A stretch of 64,000 nucleotides of DNA from Muscardinus avellanarius (lineage: Eukaryota > Chordata > Mammalia > Rodentia > Gliridae), in contig OY726561.1 in the NCBI GenBank assembly GCA_963383645.1, positions 141,381,441 through 141,445,440 of the forward strand, given 5' to 3'. Positions within the stretch are counted from its first letter, which is position 1. Each line of letters opens with the position of its first letter. The notes beneath the pieces were generated by a model, which saw only the letters and a list, made by a program, of their open reading frames with translations, ran no database searches and was not told the DNA's origin. Below, piece after piece: positions 28,629 to 42,111 of the stretch. The position numbers were made by a program, and so were the translations under genes.

Positions 28629-29400
28629 TTTTTTTTAAACAGCCTGAGAGCCTCCTGTTCCGCTTCCCAAGCGCGGGGATTACAAGCGTGCGCCACCACG
28701 CCGGGCTATACAGTTTAAATAATGTGGTTTATGTTTCAAAATAAAAAAAACAGAGCAATCACATTCAATGGTCACATTAGAAAACAAAAGAATAGGTGCT
28801 TTGCTTTGAAGTTTCTGCTAAAATGTTTTAGCAGAACTTTTGCTTATTTATTTGTGTGTGTGTGTGTGTGTGTCAATGGGAATGGAACCCAGGGCATTCT
28901 ACCTCTGAGCTACACCCCCAGTCCTATTCTTCATACTTTATTTTGACACAGGGTCACACAGGCGCAGCTCTAGCCTCAGGCTGCAGGGGCTCCCCACCTG
29001 GCCATACCTGCTGACAGCGGTGGGGGCCACGGCATCGGGAGAGGAAAAGATGCGGTGCAGGTAGTCATTCAGCAGCTTCTCGTGCACGATGCCTGGGCCC
29101 AAGTCGGAAGGGAGAGGAGAGGCATGTGGTCAGTACAGCTCCTGGCTCCCGTGGGCCCCAAGCCTGCTGATCGTGGACCAGCCAATGGGGTCAGAGGAGC
29201 GGCTATGTTGGGTGAACTGCCCCACGGTTGCAGGTGGAGAAGACCTCGGGGCTAAGCTGCATTTGTTCCTTCCTTTTCCCCAACACAAGGAGCATCCTCG
29301 CTGCCCTGCCACCCTTACCTGTGGCCCTGGGCTTCTCAGCATCTGAGGTGAGCCTATAGCTCTTGCGGGAGAGAGACGTGCCGGGCCCCTTGGACGCCAT
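7934..29400 (-). CDS. RNF123: E3 ubiquitin-protein ligase RNF123 (KPC1)
   Basis: Thirty-eight coding exons join to 1312 codons plus stop (human about 1314). In transcript order: 29319-29400, 29008-29092, 23268-23344, 23100-23194, 22758-22812, 22594-22679, 22407-22493, 22206-22273, 21961-22086, 21140-21254, 20961-21065, 20495-20620, 20312-20404, 20171-20244, 19461-19578, 19278-19374, 19106-19167, 18951-19022, 18709-18829, 18102-18203, 17303-17409, 17010-17208, 16582-16727, 16309-16392, 15686-15793, 15081-15258, 14171-14245, 13978-14065, 13803-13890, 13636-13720, 12542-12681, 12272-12460, 12112-12187, 11943-12027, 8509-8651, 8294-8388, 8122-8207, 7934-8054. RNF123 is the catalytic KPC subunit that ubiquitinates p27 in the cytoplasm in G1. 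An N-terminal SPRY domain (about residues 75-255) is followed by a long helical region. The C-terminal RING shows CPIC, CGHKSC and CFFC. An acidic EEEEE stretch lies in exon 19278-19374. The start sits in MASKGPG, matching the family N-terminus. AMIGO3 is nested in the intron 8652-11942. All splice sites are GT-AG except one AT-AC intron. Confidence 0.95.
8752..8850. repeat. Degenerate antisense SINE remnant
   Basis: A remnant of the antisense dID tail (ACCTCTGAGCTATGCCCCAG) is followed by TTTTATTTGGAAAC, the reversed linker. It lies in the RNF123 intron, upstream of AMIGO3. Confidence 0.7.
9180..9401 (+). promoter_or_regulatory. AMIGO3: AMIGO3 promoter and 5' leader
   Basis: A CCAAT box at 9185-9189 and a TATA-like TATTTAG at 9233-9239 stand about 45 bp apart in CpG-rich DNA, 165-215 bp before the AMIGO3 start. 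An upstream ATG at 9341-9343 in good Kozak context (GGCCATGG) opens a three-codon frame closed by TGA at 9350-9352. The same place reads GGGCGGGTGAGT, so a splice donor is an alternative explanation. Confidence 0.55.
9402..10913 (+). CDS. AMIGO3: Amphoterin-induced protein 3, LRR-Ig adhesion receptor
   Basis: A single-exon frame of 503 codons (human 504). It is a type I membrane adhesion protein of the AMIGO family, expressed on neurons and other cells, with homo- and heterophilic binding. A signal peptide ([12 protein letters not shown]) comes first. The LRR N-cap cysteines ([14 protein letters not shown]) follow, then about six leucine-rich repeats built on LDLS and LYLGYN units, a C-cap ([11 protein letters not shown]) and one Ig-like C2 domain with LYCNTS and IFVCLA cysteines. 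N-glycosylation sequons include NTS, NQT and NVS. The membrane helix is about residues 385-405, followed by CRCRRAYR and a serine-rich tail with conserved [15 protein letters not shown]. The ATG at 9402 has an excellent Kozak context (GCCGCCATGG). It lies on the opposite strand inside an RNF123 intron, so transcription of the two genes overlaps. Confidence 0.96.
   Translation: MAWLALLGVLVCTLPSALGTPDSEGLLPPAAHGCPHKCVCAADLLSCAGLGLQDVPVALPAAAADLDLSHNALQRLRPGWLTPLARLRALRLSHNELVALGRGVFANGSSLRLLDLSSNSLRALGRHDLDGLGALESLLLFNNFLAHLDEHAFHGLSALSHLYLGYNQLTAFSFHHLHGLPAAHLRTLDLSSNQLGRAPAPELAALPAFLKNGLYLHNNPLPCGCHLYRLLQRWRQRGLSAVCDFAQEYTCQAFKVPAARVRFFEYSGVFAHCLAAPGPGLERPEEQLHAQVGRSLRLYCNTSAPAARTAWVSPQHELLMAPGSRDGSIAVLADGSLAIGRVQKHHAGIFVCLAMGPHLRHNQTWEYNVSVHFPQPEPEAFNTGFTTLLGCAVGLALVLLYLFAPPCRCRRAYRSHHWPRAPGSLQELSAQSSMLSSTPPEAPSRKASVHKHVVFLEPGRRGLNGRVQLAVAEDFDLSTPVGLQLKAASESASSTGTEGLMVT
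10914..11728 (+). other. AMIGO3: AMIGO3 3' UTR with polyadenylation signal
   Basis: Unique sequence follows the AMIGO3 stop and ends in a canonical AATAAA at 11723-11728. This leaves only about 210 bp before the next RNF123 exon (high end 12027, low end 11943), which is read from the other strand. Confidence 0.75.
12682..13635 (-). other. RNF123: RNF123 intron without other features
   Basis: This 954-bp GC-rich intron shows no SINE, no RNA gene and no credible open frame. The long frames on both strands are compositional. Confidence 0.6.
14810..15010 (-). repeat. Antisense B1-dID SINE in an RNF123 intron
   Basis: On the + strand it begins with TTTTTTGGTACTGAAGATGG, then the reversed dID (ACCTCTGAGCTCCATCCCC), CTTATTTGGAAACAGGGTCT and the reversed 7SL part (CCTCAGCCTCCCA). 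The repeat is therefore in the same orientation as RNF123. Confidence 0.85.
17662..17850 (-). repeat. Antisense B1-dID SINE in an RNF123 intron
   Basis: The + strand shows TTTTCTGGTACTGAGAATTA, reversed dID, TTTGAGACAGGGTCTTAC and CCTTAGCCTCCCAAGTACTG, the usual order of a reverse-strand copy. Confidence 0.85.
21255..21960 (-). other. RNF123: U12-type AT-AC intron of RNF123
   Basis: On the reverse strand the exon ends CTGCG and the intron opens ATATCATTTT, one mismatch from the U12 donor consensus ATATCCTTT. It closes with GATAC. The sequence TGGCTTAACT puts a branch A 11 nt before the AC end and fits the U12 branch consensus TTCCTTAACT at 8 of 10 positions. Joining at AT-AC gives [11 protein letters not shown], as in other mammals. 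No GT donor restores this reading. The intron is 706 bp and contains two antisense SINEs. Confidence 0.88.
21408..21765 (-). repeat. Two antisense B1-dID SINEs inside the U12 intron
   Basis: The first copy (about 21408-21620) runs from the reversed dID with ACCTCTGAGCTACACCCCC to the reversed 7SL head. A second, truncated copy follows from about 21625 to CACCAGGCCCGGCTG at 21765. Confidence 0.85.
23555..24010 (+). repeat. Sense B1-dID SINEs in an RNF123 intron
   Basis: Two or three sense copies occur in series, the second ending with CTGGGGATATAGCTCAAAAG and GGGTTCAATTACCAGTACC. A further ID-like tail at about 23944-23998 is followed by a short CA-rich run. Confidence 0.85.
24011..25180 (-). 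other. RNF123: RNF123 intron, unique part
   Basis: About 1.2 kb of intron between SINE blocks. I see no exon, RNA gene or regulatory motif that can be supported. Open frames on both strands lack recognisable domains. Confidence 0.55.
26029..26062. repeat. (GT)n microsatellite
   Basis: An uninterrupted GT array immediately precedes GGTACTGGGGGTAGAACC, the start of an antisense SINE, so it probably grew in the SINE 3' tail. Confidence 0.95.
28498..28628. repeat. Compound microsatellite (ATGT)n-(AT)n-(CA)n
   Basis: A tetranucleotide ATGT array passes into TATA and CACATA steps and then a pure CA run ending near 28626, where an A/T-rich SINE end begins. Simple (TG)n runs also occur at about 28048-28084 and 28854-28873. 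Confidence 0.9.
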
Positions 29401-29974
29401 CCTTCATCTCTCCTGGGCAGCTGGCGGTCCTGGAGCCTGGGTCAGAGGCACAAGTTGTCTACTCAAGCTGACCTCAGTGCTACAATGGGGGCAGGGGAGG
29501 CCAGGGGCAAGCACACTCACACACAGACCCACCCAGGGTAGGGAAAAGCCAGGGCAGGGAAAAGCCAGGGCTCCCGGCTTCCTGCGAAGGCCAGGTAGGT
29601 GGGGTCTACTGCCCACGTTCCATGGTGGGTCCCAGCACCAGCAGAGAAAGATGGCAAGTATATGTTTGCTGAGCCAAAACTAAATGTCTTAACTCTGGGG
29701 AAGCAGACCAAAATGTCCAAATGAGGTGGCCCAGAGCCACCCACGGCCATCGCAGCTGTCAGCTCCACTGGGTCCAGCTCCTATCCAGAAGAGAGAGCCC
29801 TACAGCACATCCCTCCAGCTGTAGACCACGACAAGTCTGGCCATCGCCAGCCACAAGCCCCACTTCTGGGTCTCCCTCCCAAGGCTGAGACTTCTGTCCT
29901 TGGCTGCTGGCTCCAGGCTCCTTCCTTCTTTTGTCCACAATCCAGCTAGTTTTCTTTCTTTCTTCCTTCCTTCC

Positions 29975-30190
29975 TTTTTTTTTTTTTTTTTTTTTTGTGG
30001 TACTGAGGATTGAACCCAGGGGCATATTACTTCTGGGCCACATCCCCAGCCCGCTTTTATTCTTTATTTGGAAACAGGGCCTCCTAAGTTGCGGAAGGCC
30101 TCACTACAGAGCTGAGGCTGGCCGCGAACCCGGATCCTCCGGTCTCAGCCTCCCAAGTACCGGGATTCCACCGTGCGCCTCCACGCGCGG
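29975..30190 (-). repeat. Antisense B1-dID SINE near the RNF123 5' end
   Basis: A poly-T run at 29976-29996 leads into GTGGTACTGAGGATTGAACC, the reversed dID, TCTTTATTTGGAAACAGGGC and a reversed 7SL head ending near 30190. It lies in RNF123 intron 1, just downstream of the promoter island. Confidence 0.88.
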
Positions 30191-30379
30191 CTCCAGCTGG
30201 CTGTCCAGGTCGTGCCCACTCCTGCAGGCCCTCATCGCAGGCCCACTGGGCTCCTCACCTGTCTACCCTCACCTGGCAGGTCCGCAGCTCTCCCGAGCCT
30301 GCCAGGGCGCCCTGCTGTGTCCACACAGCAGCCACCTGTGGTTATTCCAGTTTTAATTAAAGTTTGAAACGATAAAAAT

Positions 30380-30980
30380 CGCGTTTCTCGGTTACGGCGG
30401 CCACAGCTCAGGGCCAACGGGCCTCTCCACCTGCACGGCGCCCTCAGCGCCCCGCGGCCGCCGCCCGCCGCGAGCCTGCCCAGGCCCGGCGCCCCGGCGG
30501 CGTGAGGGCGCCCTCGCCCGGAGGCCCGCCGCCCGCCCGGGCCCGAGGACGCCGGGCGCCGCCGGCCGCGCTCACACACCGGCAGGGCCGCGCCGCCCGC
30601 GCTCACCCGCCTCGGCCGCCGCCACCGGCTCGCGAGCTCCGCCGGCCGCGCTACGGCGCCCGCCCGGGGCCAAGCCGCGCGCCCGCCGCACGCGCACGCG
30701 CACGCCGCCACTGCCGCCGGGCGCGCGCACGGCGCCCCGCGCACGCGCACCCCCGCGCACGCGCGCCCAGCTCGCCGCCGCGGCCCGTCCTCGCCCGCCC
30801 GCCCGCGGCCGCCCGCGTCAGCACCTGCCCCGCTCCGCGCCTGGCCCCTCCGTCTCTCGGCCGGCCACCCGCCCCTGTCTGGGCCTGGCTCGCCTGCCCA
30901 GGGATGAGCTCCTCGCCTGCCGCGCCCTGCCTCCTCGCGAGCCCCGGGGCGTGGGCTGAGCTCCCCGGGCTGGGCCCAGC
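30380..30980 (-). promoter_or_regulatory. RNF123: CpG island, RNF123 promoter and probable noncoding exon 1
   Basis: Extreme CpG density lies 1.0-1.6 kb upstream of the RNF123 ATG. On the reverse strand GAGGCGG followed by GTGAGCGC (donor at 30606-30605) is the best exon 1 donor. The acceptor CCCAG ending at 29413 would leave 12 nt of leader before the ATG. MST1 starts in the opposite direction about 400 bp beyond the island, so it may act on both genes. The exon 1 boundary is inferred. Confidence 0.6.
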
Positions 30981-31367
30981 GATAAGCGAGGAGGGAGGGA
31001 GGAAGCTCTGGGCTGGGCTGCGCTCCACTTTAGGCGGGAAGCTGAACTCAGAAGCTTCAGGTCACCACCCCGGCCTGGAGCCGCGGCTCTGGCAGCCCCA
31101 CTGCCTTTGGGCAGCCTCGGTGACCCACCCTAGAGCAGCAGGAACTTCTGTCTCCTGCTCACTCCACCGGGGGTCCCTGGGGGCCAGCGGCACCCAGGCC
31201 AGGGCCCTTGCACTTGACCCCAGCGGGCCCTGTCACAGGGTCTCAGGCAGCCCCAGCGGGGGCGTGGAGTGGGGTGTGGAGCCAGAGCCACCCAATCGGG
31301 TAGGAACATGTTTCACAACTTCCCGGATGGGGCTGTGGTGGGTCACAGCGCAGCTTCAGTCAGGAGG

Positions 31368-35496
<4,129 letters not shown>

Positions 35497-35531
35497 GCCC
35501 TTGCTTTGGAGAGGACCAACTTCCTGTCAGA

Positions 35532-35537
35532 CATAAA
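35532..35537 (+). terminator. MST1: Probable MST1 polyadenylation signal (CATAAA)
   Basis: The variant hexamer CATAAA lies 36 bp after the MST1 stop and is followed by T/G-rich sequence (TTTCCTTTTTACACCTGTGC). No AATAAA or ATTAAA lies in the next 150 bp. Confidence 0.55.
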
Positions 35538-35734
35538 GTCACCTTTCCTTTTTACACCTGTGCTGCGTGCTTCTTGGCCTCTGCTTCTAGGGATTGAGTT
35601 GACGAGTCCTTGCTAGGGCCCAGGTGGCTGGGGCAGCATGCCCTGTGTGGGGTGATCTCACCTGGGAACTACTTTGGCCTGTGGGTTCTTGGGAGGGGAG
35701 CACCTCATGGGTCCTCAGAGGCACTTTTTTTTTT

Positions 35735-36260
35735 CTTTTTTTTTTTTTTCGGTACTGGTTGGAGCCCAGGGACATTCTACCTCCAAGCTACGCCCCTCAG
35801 ACCTATTTTTTTATTCTTATTTATTTTTTATTTTTTTTTGGTGGTACTGGGGGCGGAACCCAGAGGCTTTCTACCTCCGGGCTATACTCCCAGACCTTTT
35901 AAATATTTTATTTGGAAACAGGGTCTCACTAAGTTGCTGAAAGCTTCACTAAGTAGCTGAGGCTGGCTTCGAACCCGTGCGATCCTCCTGTCTCAGCGTC
36001 CTAAGTGCGGGGATTACAAGCGTGCGCCACCACACCCAGCTGTTCTTATCTATTTTAAATTTAATCCTTTTTTTTTTTTTTTTTTGCGGTACTGGGGATG
36101 GAACCCAGGGGCATTCTACCTCCAAGCTATACCCTCAGCCCTAGGTTTTATTCTTTATTTTGAAAAAGGGTCTCACTGATTTGCAGTGTCCGCGAACCGT
36201 GATCCTCCTGTCTCAGCCTCCCGAATGCTGGGATGACAGGTGTGCGCACCACGCTCGGCC
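35735..36260 (-). repeat. Antisense SINE cluster between MST1 and APEH
   Basis: Three reversed B1-dID tails each start after a poly-T run (about 35728, 35829 and 36068). The first is cut short by the second. Their T-runs and GGTACTGG starts mark separate insertions in the convergent spacer. Confidence 0.88.
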
Positions 36261-36515
36261 ACAGAGGCACTCGAGAGATGAGTAGTGCAGAGTGGTTTCT
36301 GACCCAAGGGGCTGACTGTAGCAGAGAGCCAGCCTGATGCAGAGTCCCAGCTGGTCAGGACAAAGAGAGGGCCTGACTGCCCTTTTCCTTGACACCGGAG
36401 ACAGATGAAACCCGGTAGCTAGTACACCCAGGGCCTAGGGTCTCTGAACCCCAACGGGATGGAGCAGGGATGGCATGGTACAAAGTACCAGCATGAATCA
36501 GGCTGTGTGTCCTCG

Positions 36516-36521
36516 TTTATT
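36516..36521 (-). terminator. APEH: APEH polyadenylation signal
   Basis: TTTATT on the + strand is AATAAA on the reverse strand, 115 bp beyond the APEH stop. Confidence 0.8.
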
Positions 36522-36635
36522 ATGACGACATAGCCCACATTCCTCCACCCGCTCCTCATGGGAGTCCAAAGCCCAAGGCCTCTGCCGCTGCTGGGCCGCG
36601 CGCCACGGCTGACCAGCTCACGCAGACGCAGGGCC

Positions 36636-39600
36636 TCAGCTGCCCAAGTGCGTGTGCAGCCAGAGCACAGCATTCATGAAGCTGTCTGATTCCACCTCCA
36701 CCTCTGACAGTGCGTGGCTGCTTTTGGGATACAGCAGGAGCCTGTAGGGGTTGGGCAGTGACATGTGAGACTGGAGGCACCCCCTACCTGCCCACCGGCT
36801 GCCAGGCTACCCTACAACACTCACCGGACAGGCACGTTCCGGGACTTGAGGGCTCGGTAGTACTCCAAGCCCTGCTTGAAGGGTACACGCCGGTCCTCCT
36901 GGCCCAGCATCAGTAGTAGCGGGGTCTTTACCTGGGTGTGTGGGGCGGGGCAGTGAGCTGGGCCCGGGTTCTGGCTGGATGGGCGGCACCCGGGGCGAGG
37001 CGGCGGGCTGCTACCTGAGGGGTATATTTGATGGGCGACTTGTCCAGCATTTCTGCCCATACACTGAGGTCTGGCAGGCAGTCGCTGCTGTAGGGGAAGC
37101 CAGATTCCACCACACACCTGCGAGAGCAAGCTGCTGCAGCCCAGGAAGGCTGGGCCCAGGGGCCCACGGGCACTGGGTTAGGCAGGTAGGCGGGGCACGC
37201 TCACCAGTCAGGGATGTCAGTGGACCCCATCATGGAGGCTATGTTGATCACGGGGTTCCGGGCCACGCAGGCACTGTAGCTCTCTGGGTACTGGCCAATC
37301 AGGTGGCACGAGAGGAACCCGCCATGGGAACCACCCATCAGGGCCACACGGCCTGCGTCAAAGTGTTCTTCCTGGAGCACCCGCTCCACCGCAAACTGCA
37401 AGGCGGGCAGAGCACGGGCAGAGCATGCTGCAGCCGGCCGCCAGCCCGCCCTCCAGCCCGCAGGCCCCGGCGCCCTGCTACCTGGACGTCCTTTACGTCC
37501 TGGCAGCCCACGTTGCCTGGGAGTGAGAGGATGCTGTCCTGGCCGAAGCCCGTGGAGCCACGATAGTTCACTAAGACAAGGAGGGGAGCACACGGGTGGC
37601 TGGCAGCATTCGTGACCTCCTGGACACCACTGCACACATCGTGGTGAACCAAGGACTGTCCAGGGAAAGGACCACGAGACTAGGGCTACGAGACAGAGGC
37701 TGGGCCTGGGCATTTCCTGCCGCGGCTTCTAGAGAAAGTAGCCAGGCCACAGCAAGGCCAGGAGATGGGGCAACCCAGCCCAACACCCACCAAAGCCCTG
37801 GTAGAGCGGCAGGCCCCTCCTGCTCACCTAGCAGCACTGCAAAGCCCATCTTGCAAAGCACGGCCGGGAACAGCATCCAGGCGGTGACAAAGGATGAATG
37901 GGGGCCCCCTGCAAGCAGGGGGTGAGCAGAGGGGCTGAGCAGCCAGGTAGAACGGTGGAGGGAGGGCAGGGCTCTCAGGCCAGGCGCCTACCGTGGGGCA
38001 TGACCACCATGGGCACTTGGGTCTTATCTGGAGGGTCACTGGGCTGGAGAAGGATTGCTTCAAAGTCCAGGCCAGCTGCAGGAGGGGGTGGAGTCAATGC
38101 CAGGCCCCCCAGGATCCCTGGGCTGCAGGCCTGGGGCTGCGCAGGAGCAGGGCCAGGCCGAGGCAGGGCTGAAGGCTCAGGGCCTGCCCTCGTCAGCCCA
38201 CTCTGCAGATGGCACTGTGGAGGGCGATGGTCGCAGGGCCTGGCATGAGGCCTATTCTCTTTGGCCCTGATTTTCCCGTCACAAAGCATTTGGCCAGATT
38301 CCCCATGACCACAAGCACAGAAGCCCCCCTCAGGAAGTCCCAGGAACCTCGCCAGTACAAGCCTGGGGCAGGGGGCACAGTGGGTGTTGAGTGCCGGGGC
38401 CTGGAAGGCGTCCCTCCACCCCCGGCCCGCTCACCGTGCTGCACGTTCTCTTGCTCTGGGGGCGGCTGCAGCACTCGGACGCCCCAGCGGATGTCGGGAA
38501 TGGGCTCGGCCTCCTCCAGGGACACCCAGAGCACCGATGGCTCCCTCCCTGCAGGAGGCAGGAACCCAACTTTCTGCCAAGGGAAAGGAGAGTGTCAGAA
38601 GCTCTCCGCAGCCTCCCTGCCCCTGCTTTTGCTTCTGCCTGGGGTGGGGGTCCTTCCTAGGCTGGGCCTCCTCTTCACCTCCAGGGGACACAGCATACAC
38701 GCACACCACAGCACCCCATGACATGAACACCCCTGGCCCTCCTCGGCTTGGAGGCTGAGCCATCTCCCTGTGCTCTCTGCTGCCAGATGCCCTGCTCAGG
38801 ACAGAGCAGGCTCCAGCTCCTCCCCATGAGGGCCAGAGCATGGTGGGCCACTCTGGGCTGCCCTCCGTCTCAGCCACTACCTGCTGAGCAGCCGTAGTTG
38901 GCCTGGGGCCAGTTCCTGGCCAGGAGCTCTGTCTGCAGGGAATCCCTGCCTCCCTTCCCAGGGCCCGCCACTCACCAGGCTCGGAGGCAGGCTGGGCGTG
39001 GAGAACTGTGCTACCATAAGGTCCTGGTCGATTGTAAGGAGCTTCCAGCTGCCACCTGACCCGCCTGGAGAAACGGGCCAGTGAGTGCGTTCTGCCTGCT
39101 CTGCCGAGTCCCAGCCTGGGGCTCTATGGAAAGAGGCCCTTCCTCAAAGCAGCACCTCTCACACACCCCTAGCTGCGTGGGCTGGTGGCCTTTTGCTCCA
39201 TCCCTTGTTCATCTGGCAGACGCTGGTGGGGCTCAGAAGCTGCCCGAGCTGGGGACACACTAGGCTACCAGGGCACCTCACCCATCCCTCGAGGACTACA
39301 GCGAAGGGGTGGCAGCTGGCCTAGGGGGCTGGGCGGGTGAGGAGCTGGACAGTGGTCTGGGCTGAAGCAGGCTTTATGAGACGCAGGTTTAAAACACCTG
39401 GGCAAGCCGGGTGTGGTGGCACATGCTTGTAATCCCCGCGCTTAGGAGGCTGAGACAGGAGGATCGCGCAGGTTCGAAGCCCGCCTCAGCTACTTAGTGA
39501 GGCTCTCAGCAACTTAGTGAGACCCTGTTTCTAATAAAATATAAAATGGGTCTGGGAGTGTAGCCCAGAGATAGAAAGCCTCTGGGTTCCACCCCCAGTA

Positions 39601-41142
39601 CCACCAAAAAAAAAAAAAAAACCAAAAAACTTGGGCAGCTCTGTGGAGGGTAGTGTAGAGTTGGGGCAGGAGAACTCAAAAGACATTTCAGGGCAGACAC
39701 CAGGCCTCAGAGTGGGGCCTGGGGGTGCCAACACCGGGTTTCTCCTAGGCTAAGGGACAGGGCATCCAAGGATTGGGGATGGAGGGCCAGATCTTGGCCA
39801 GAGATTTCTGTGGGTTGGAGAAGCGGCGGGGGGCTGTGCGGAGGCTGGGAGATAAGAGCTGGCCGTGAAGGTCAGCGGAACAGGGCTGGGAAGTGCCTGC
39901 ACGGGCAGGACCTTTAGCCACTCAGTCAGTGGCTATGAGCACCACTGCTGGCCACAGGTCGGCTCCAGCTCCACCCGGCCGGCTCGCAGCCCTGCGCCGC
40001 CCCACTCCCAAGCCCTGCTCACCCGCTGTCAGGGAGGTCACACTGCCCGACTGCGTGTCCACAGCAAACAGGTCCTGAAGTGGAGGGAGGCCACATGTAG
40101 GCTACGTCCCAGAGCCGTAAGGGTTCTCCCTCCCCGGCCCCCTCGGGGACCCAGGGCCGACCAGCCTGTGAGCAGCTGCAGTGCTGGCGACTCAGTGAGG
40201 CTTCTGTTCAAATCTGAGCCTGTCACAGGTGTCCCTGGGCAAGCCAGGGTGTACACCAAGCTCCTCTGAGGCAGCAGGAAACTTTGTAACTCCCCGCCCA
40301 AAAGGAGCCTGGAGGCACTTGAGCTCTCGCCCCATCGCCCAGGAAGCACTCGGTCATGCTCTGGGACCCGCACCCAGCGGCAGACCCCTGGCTCCCTAAG
40401 GGAGAAGCAAGTCCAGGCCAGGGCGGGGAGGACTTCAAGGGGCTGGTGAGATGCTGAGGCTGGGCACTCCTGCAGGCCTGGCTCAGGCGGCTGACCACAG
40501 GCAGCCCTCACCTGCCGGCTGCGCTGAGCGGAGTCGAAGACCACTCTTTGGCTGTCAGCTGACCAGCACCCCAGGGGCAGAAGGCTGCAGTAGATCCCAG
40601 AGAAGCTCTCTGTAAAGAAGGGAAAACTGGGGCTGCGTCCAGGAGCAGAGAGCGGTGGGTTCCAGACAGGCCGACTGGACTGTTGGGGAATCCACCTGGG
40701 GCCCTGCAACTTGTGGCTGAATGACAACCCCACACGCCAGGGAGCCTCGGGTGACGAGGAGCATAAGCCTCCAAGGACCCACAAGAGTCAGAACGTGAGA
40801 ACTGTGAGGAACCAGTGGGTGCTCCAGGAAAATCACCTGCTTTCCTACGGCTCCCACTGGGCCTCAGCAGCGTGGAGCCTTTAGCCAGGGTAAACACCTG
40901 TCTGTCCACAGTGAGCACAGTGCCTGGCACAGGAGGCTCAAAAATCCTACCCTTTAATGTCATCCCTCGTTTAACGCTCCCTATAATTCTACAAGGAAGA
41001 CAAGACACAACTATTTCCTCCAGAGATGAAGACATGGAAGCTCAGAGCTGGGTGTAGTGGTGCACACCTGAAATCTCAGTACTTGGGAGGCTGAGACAGG
41101 AGGATAACAGGTTTGAGGCCAGCCTCAGCAACTCAGCAAGAC

Positions 41143-41173
<31 letters not shown>

Positions 41174-42069
41174 GCGGGTCTGGGGATGGACCCAGGGGCA
41201 TTCGACCTCAAAGCTACACCTCCTGCCCTATTTTTTCTTTATTTTGAAATCGGGTCTCACTGAGTTGCAGAGGGCCTCACTAAGTAGCTGAGGCTGTCCG
41301 CGACCACAATCCTCCGGTCTCAGCCTCCCAAATGCTGGGATTACAAGTGTGTGCCACCACGCCCGGCTAAGACCCTGTTTCAAAAAATAAAAAGGGCTGG
41401 GGTTACAGATTAAAGTTAGAATGGCCTTGGGTTCAAATTGAAGATAGAAAGGACAGAAAGCTCAAGGAAGCTGGGAGCACTCTCCAAGAACACACAGCTA
41501 ATTGGGGACAGAGACTAGGTCCCTACCACGCGGCCCTGCAACAAAAGAGGTTTCTTTAGTTGCTGAGAATCCAACTCAGGGCCTTGTGCATGCTAAGCAC
41601 ACGCTCTACCCCCAAGGTAGAGCCCCAGCTCCAAGAGACCATCTCTTGTCCACTGGAACTTTCTGGGTGGCCTGAGAGAACAAGAGATGCTCAACCCCGT
41701 GTCCCTGGATGGCCCAGGACTCCAAGCAGGGCTACAAACACCTGAGTTGGACGGGCTCCCCGCCAGGAGCCGCTCTTCTAGAGGACCGTCTGACTTGGCC
41801 TGGACAGAGGCTGCTGGGGCAGTGTGAGAACAGGGTAAGGGCCTGGACAGAGGCTGCTGGGGCAGTGTGAGAACAGGGTAAGGGCCTGGACAGAGGCTGC
41901 TGGGGCAGTGTGAGAACAGGGTAAGGGCCTCGGGCCCAGAGCCCCTCAATGAGACCTTCCAGACTTGTGGATTTCTGGGACCCCTTGGAGGGGCAATTGT
42001 TCACTTCTGGTTCTGGGACTGAACCCAGGGGCATACCCTCCAACCCTATTTTATTTTTTATTTTGAAAC

Positions 42070-42111
<42 letters not shown>

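Larger units (their letters stand above)
25180..28950. repeat. Large SINE and microsatellite block in RNF123 intron 2
   Basis: Nearly continuous SINE copies in both orientations fill 3.8 kb of the intron between the second and third RNF123 coding exons. Many are inserted into one another or truncated. Only about 25610-25800 and 26680-26760 look unique. Full antisense units are clear at about 25385-25605 and 25800-26010, and sense units at about 26283-26430 and 26760-26965. Confidence 0.85.

Noticed and set aside
31308..31367. Twenty-codon N-terminal extension of MST1 from an upstream in-frame ATG
   Set aside because: It would place the hydrophobic signal peptide internally. The 711-codon form from 31368 equals the human precursor length.
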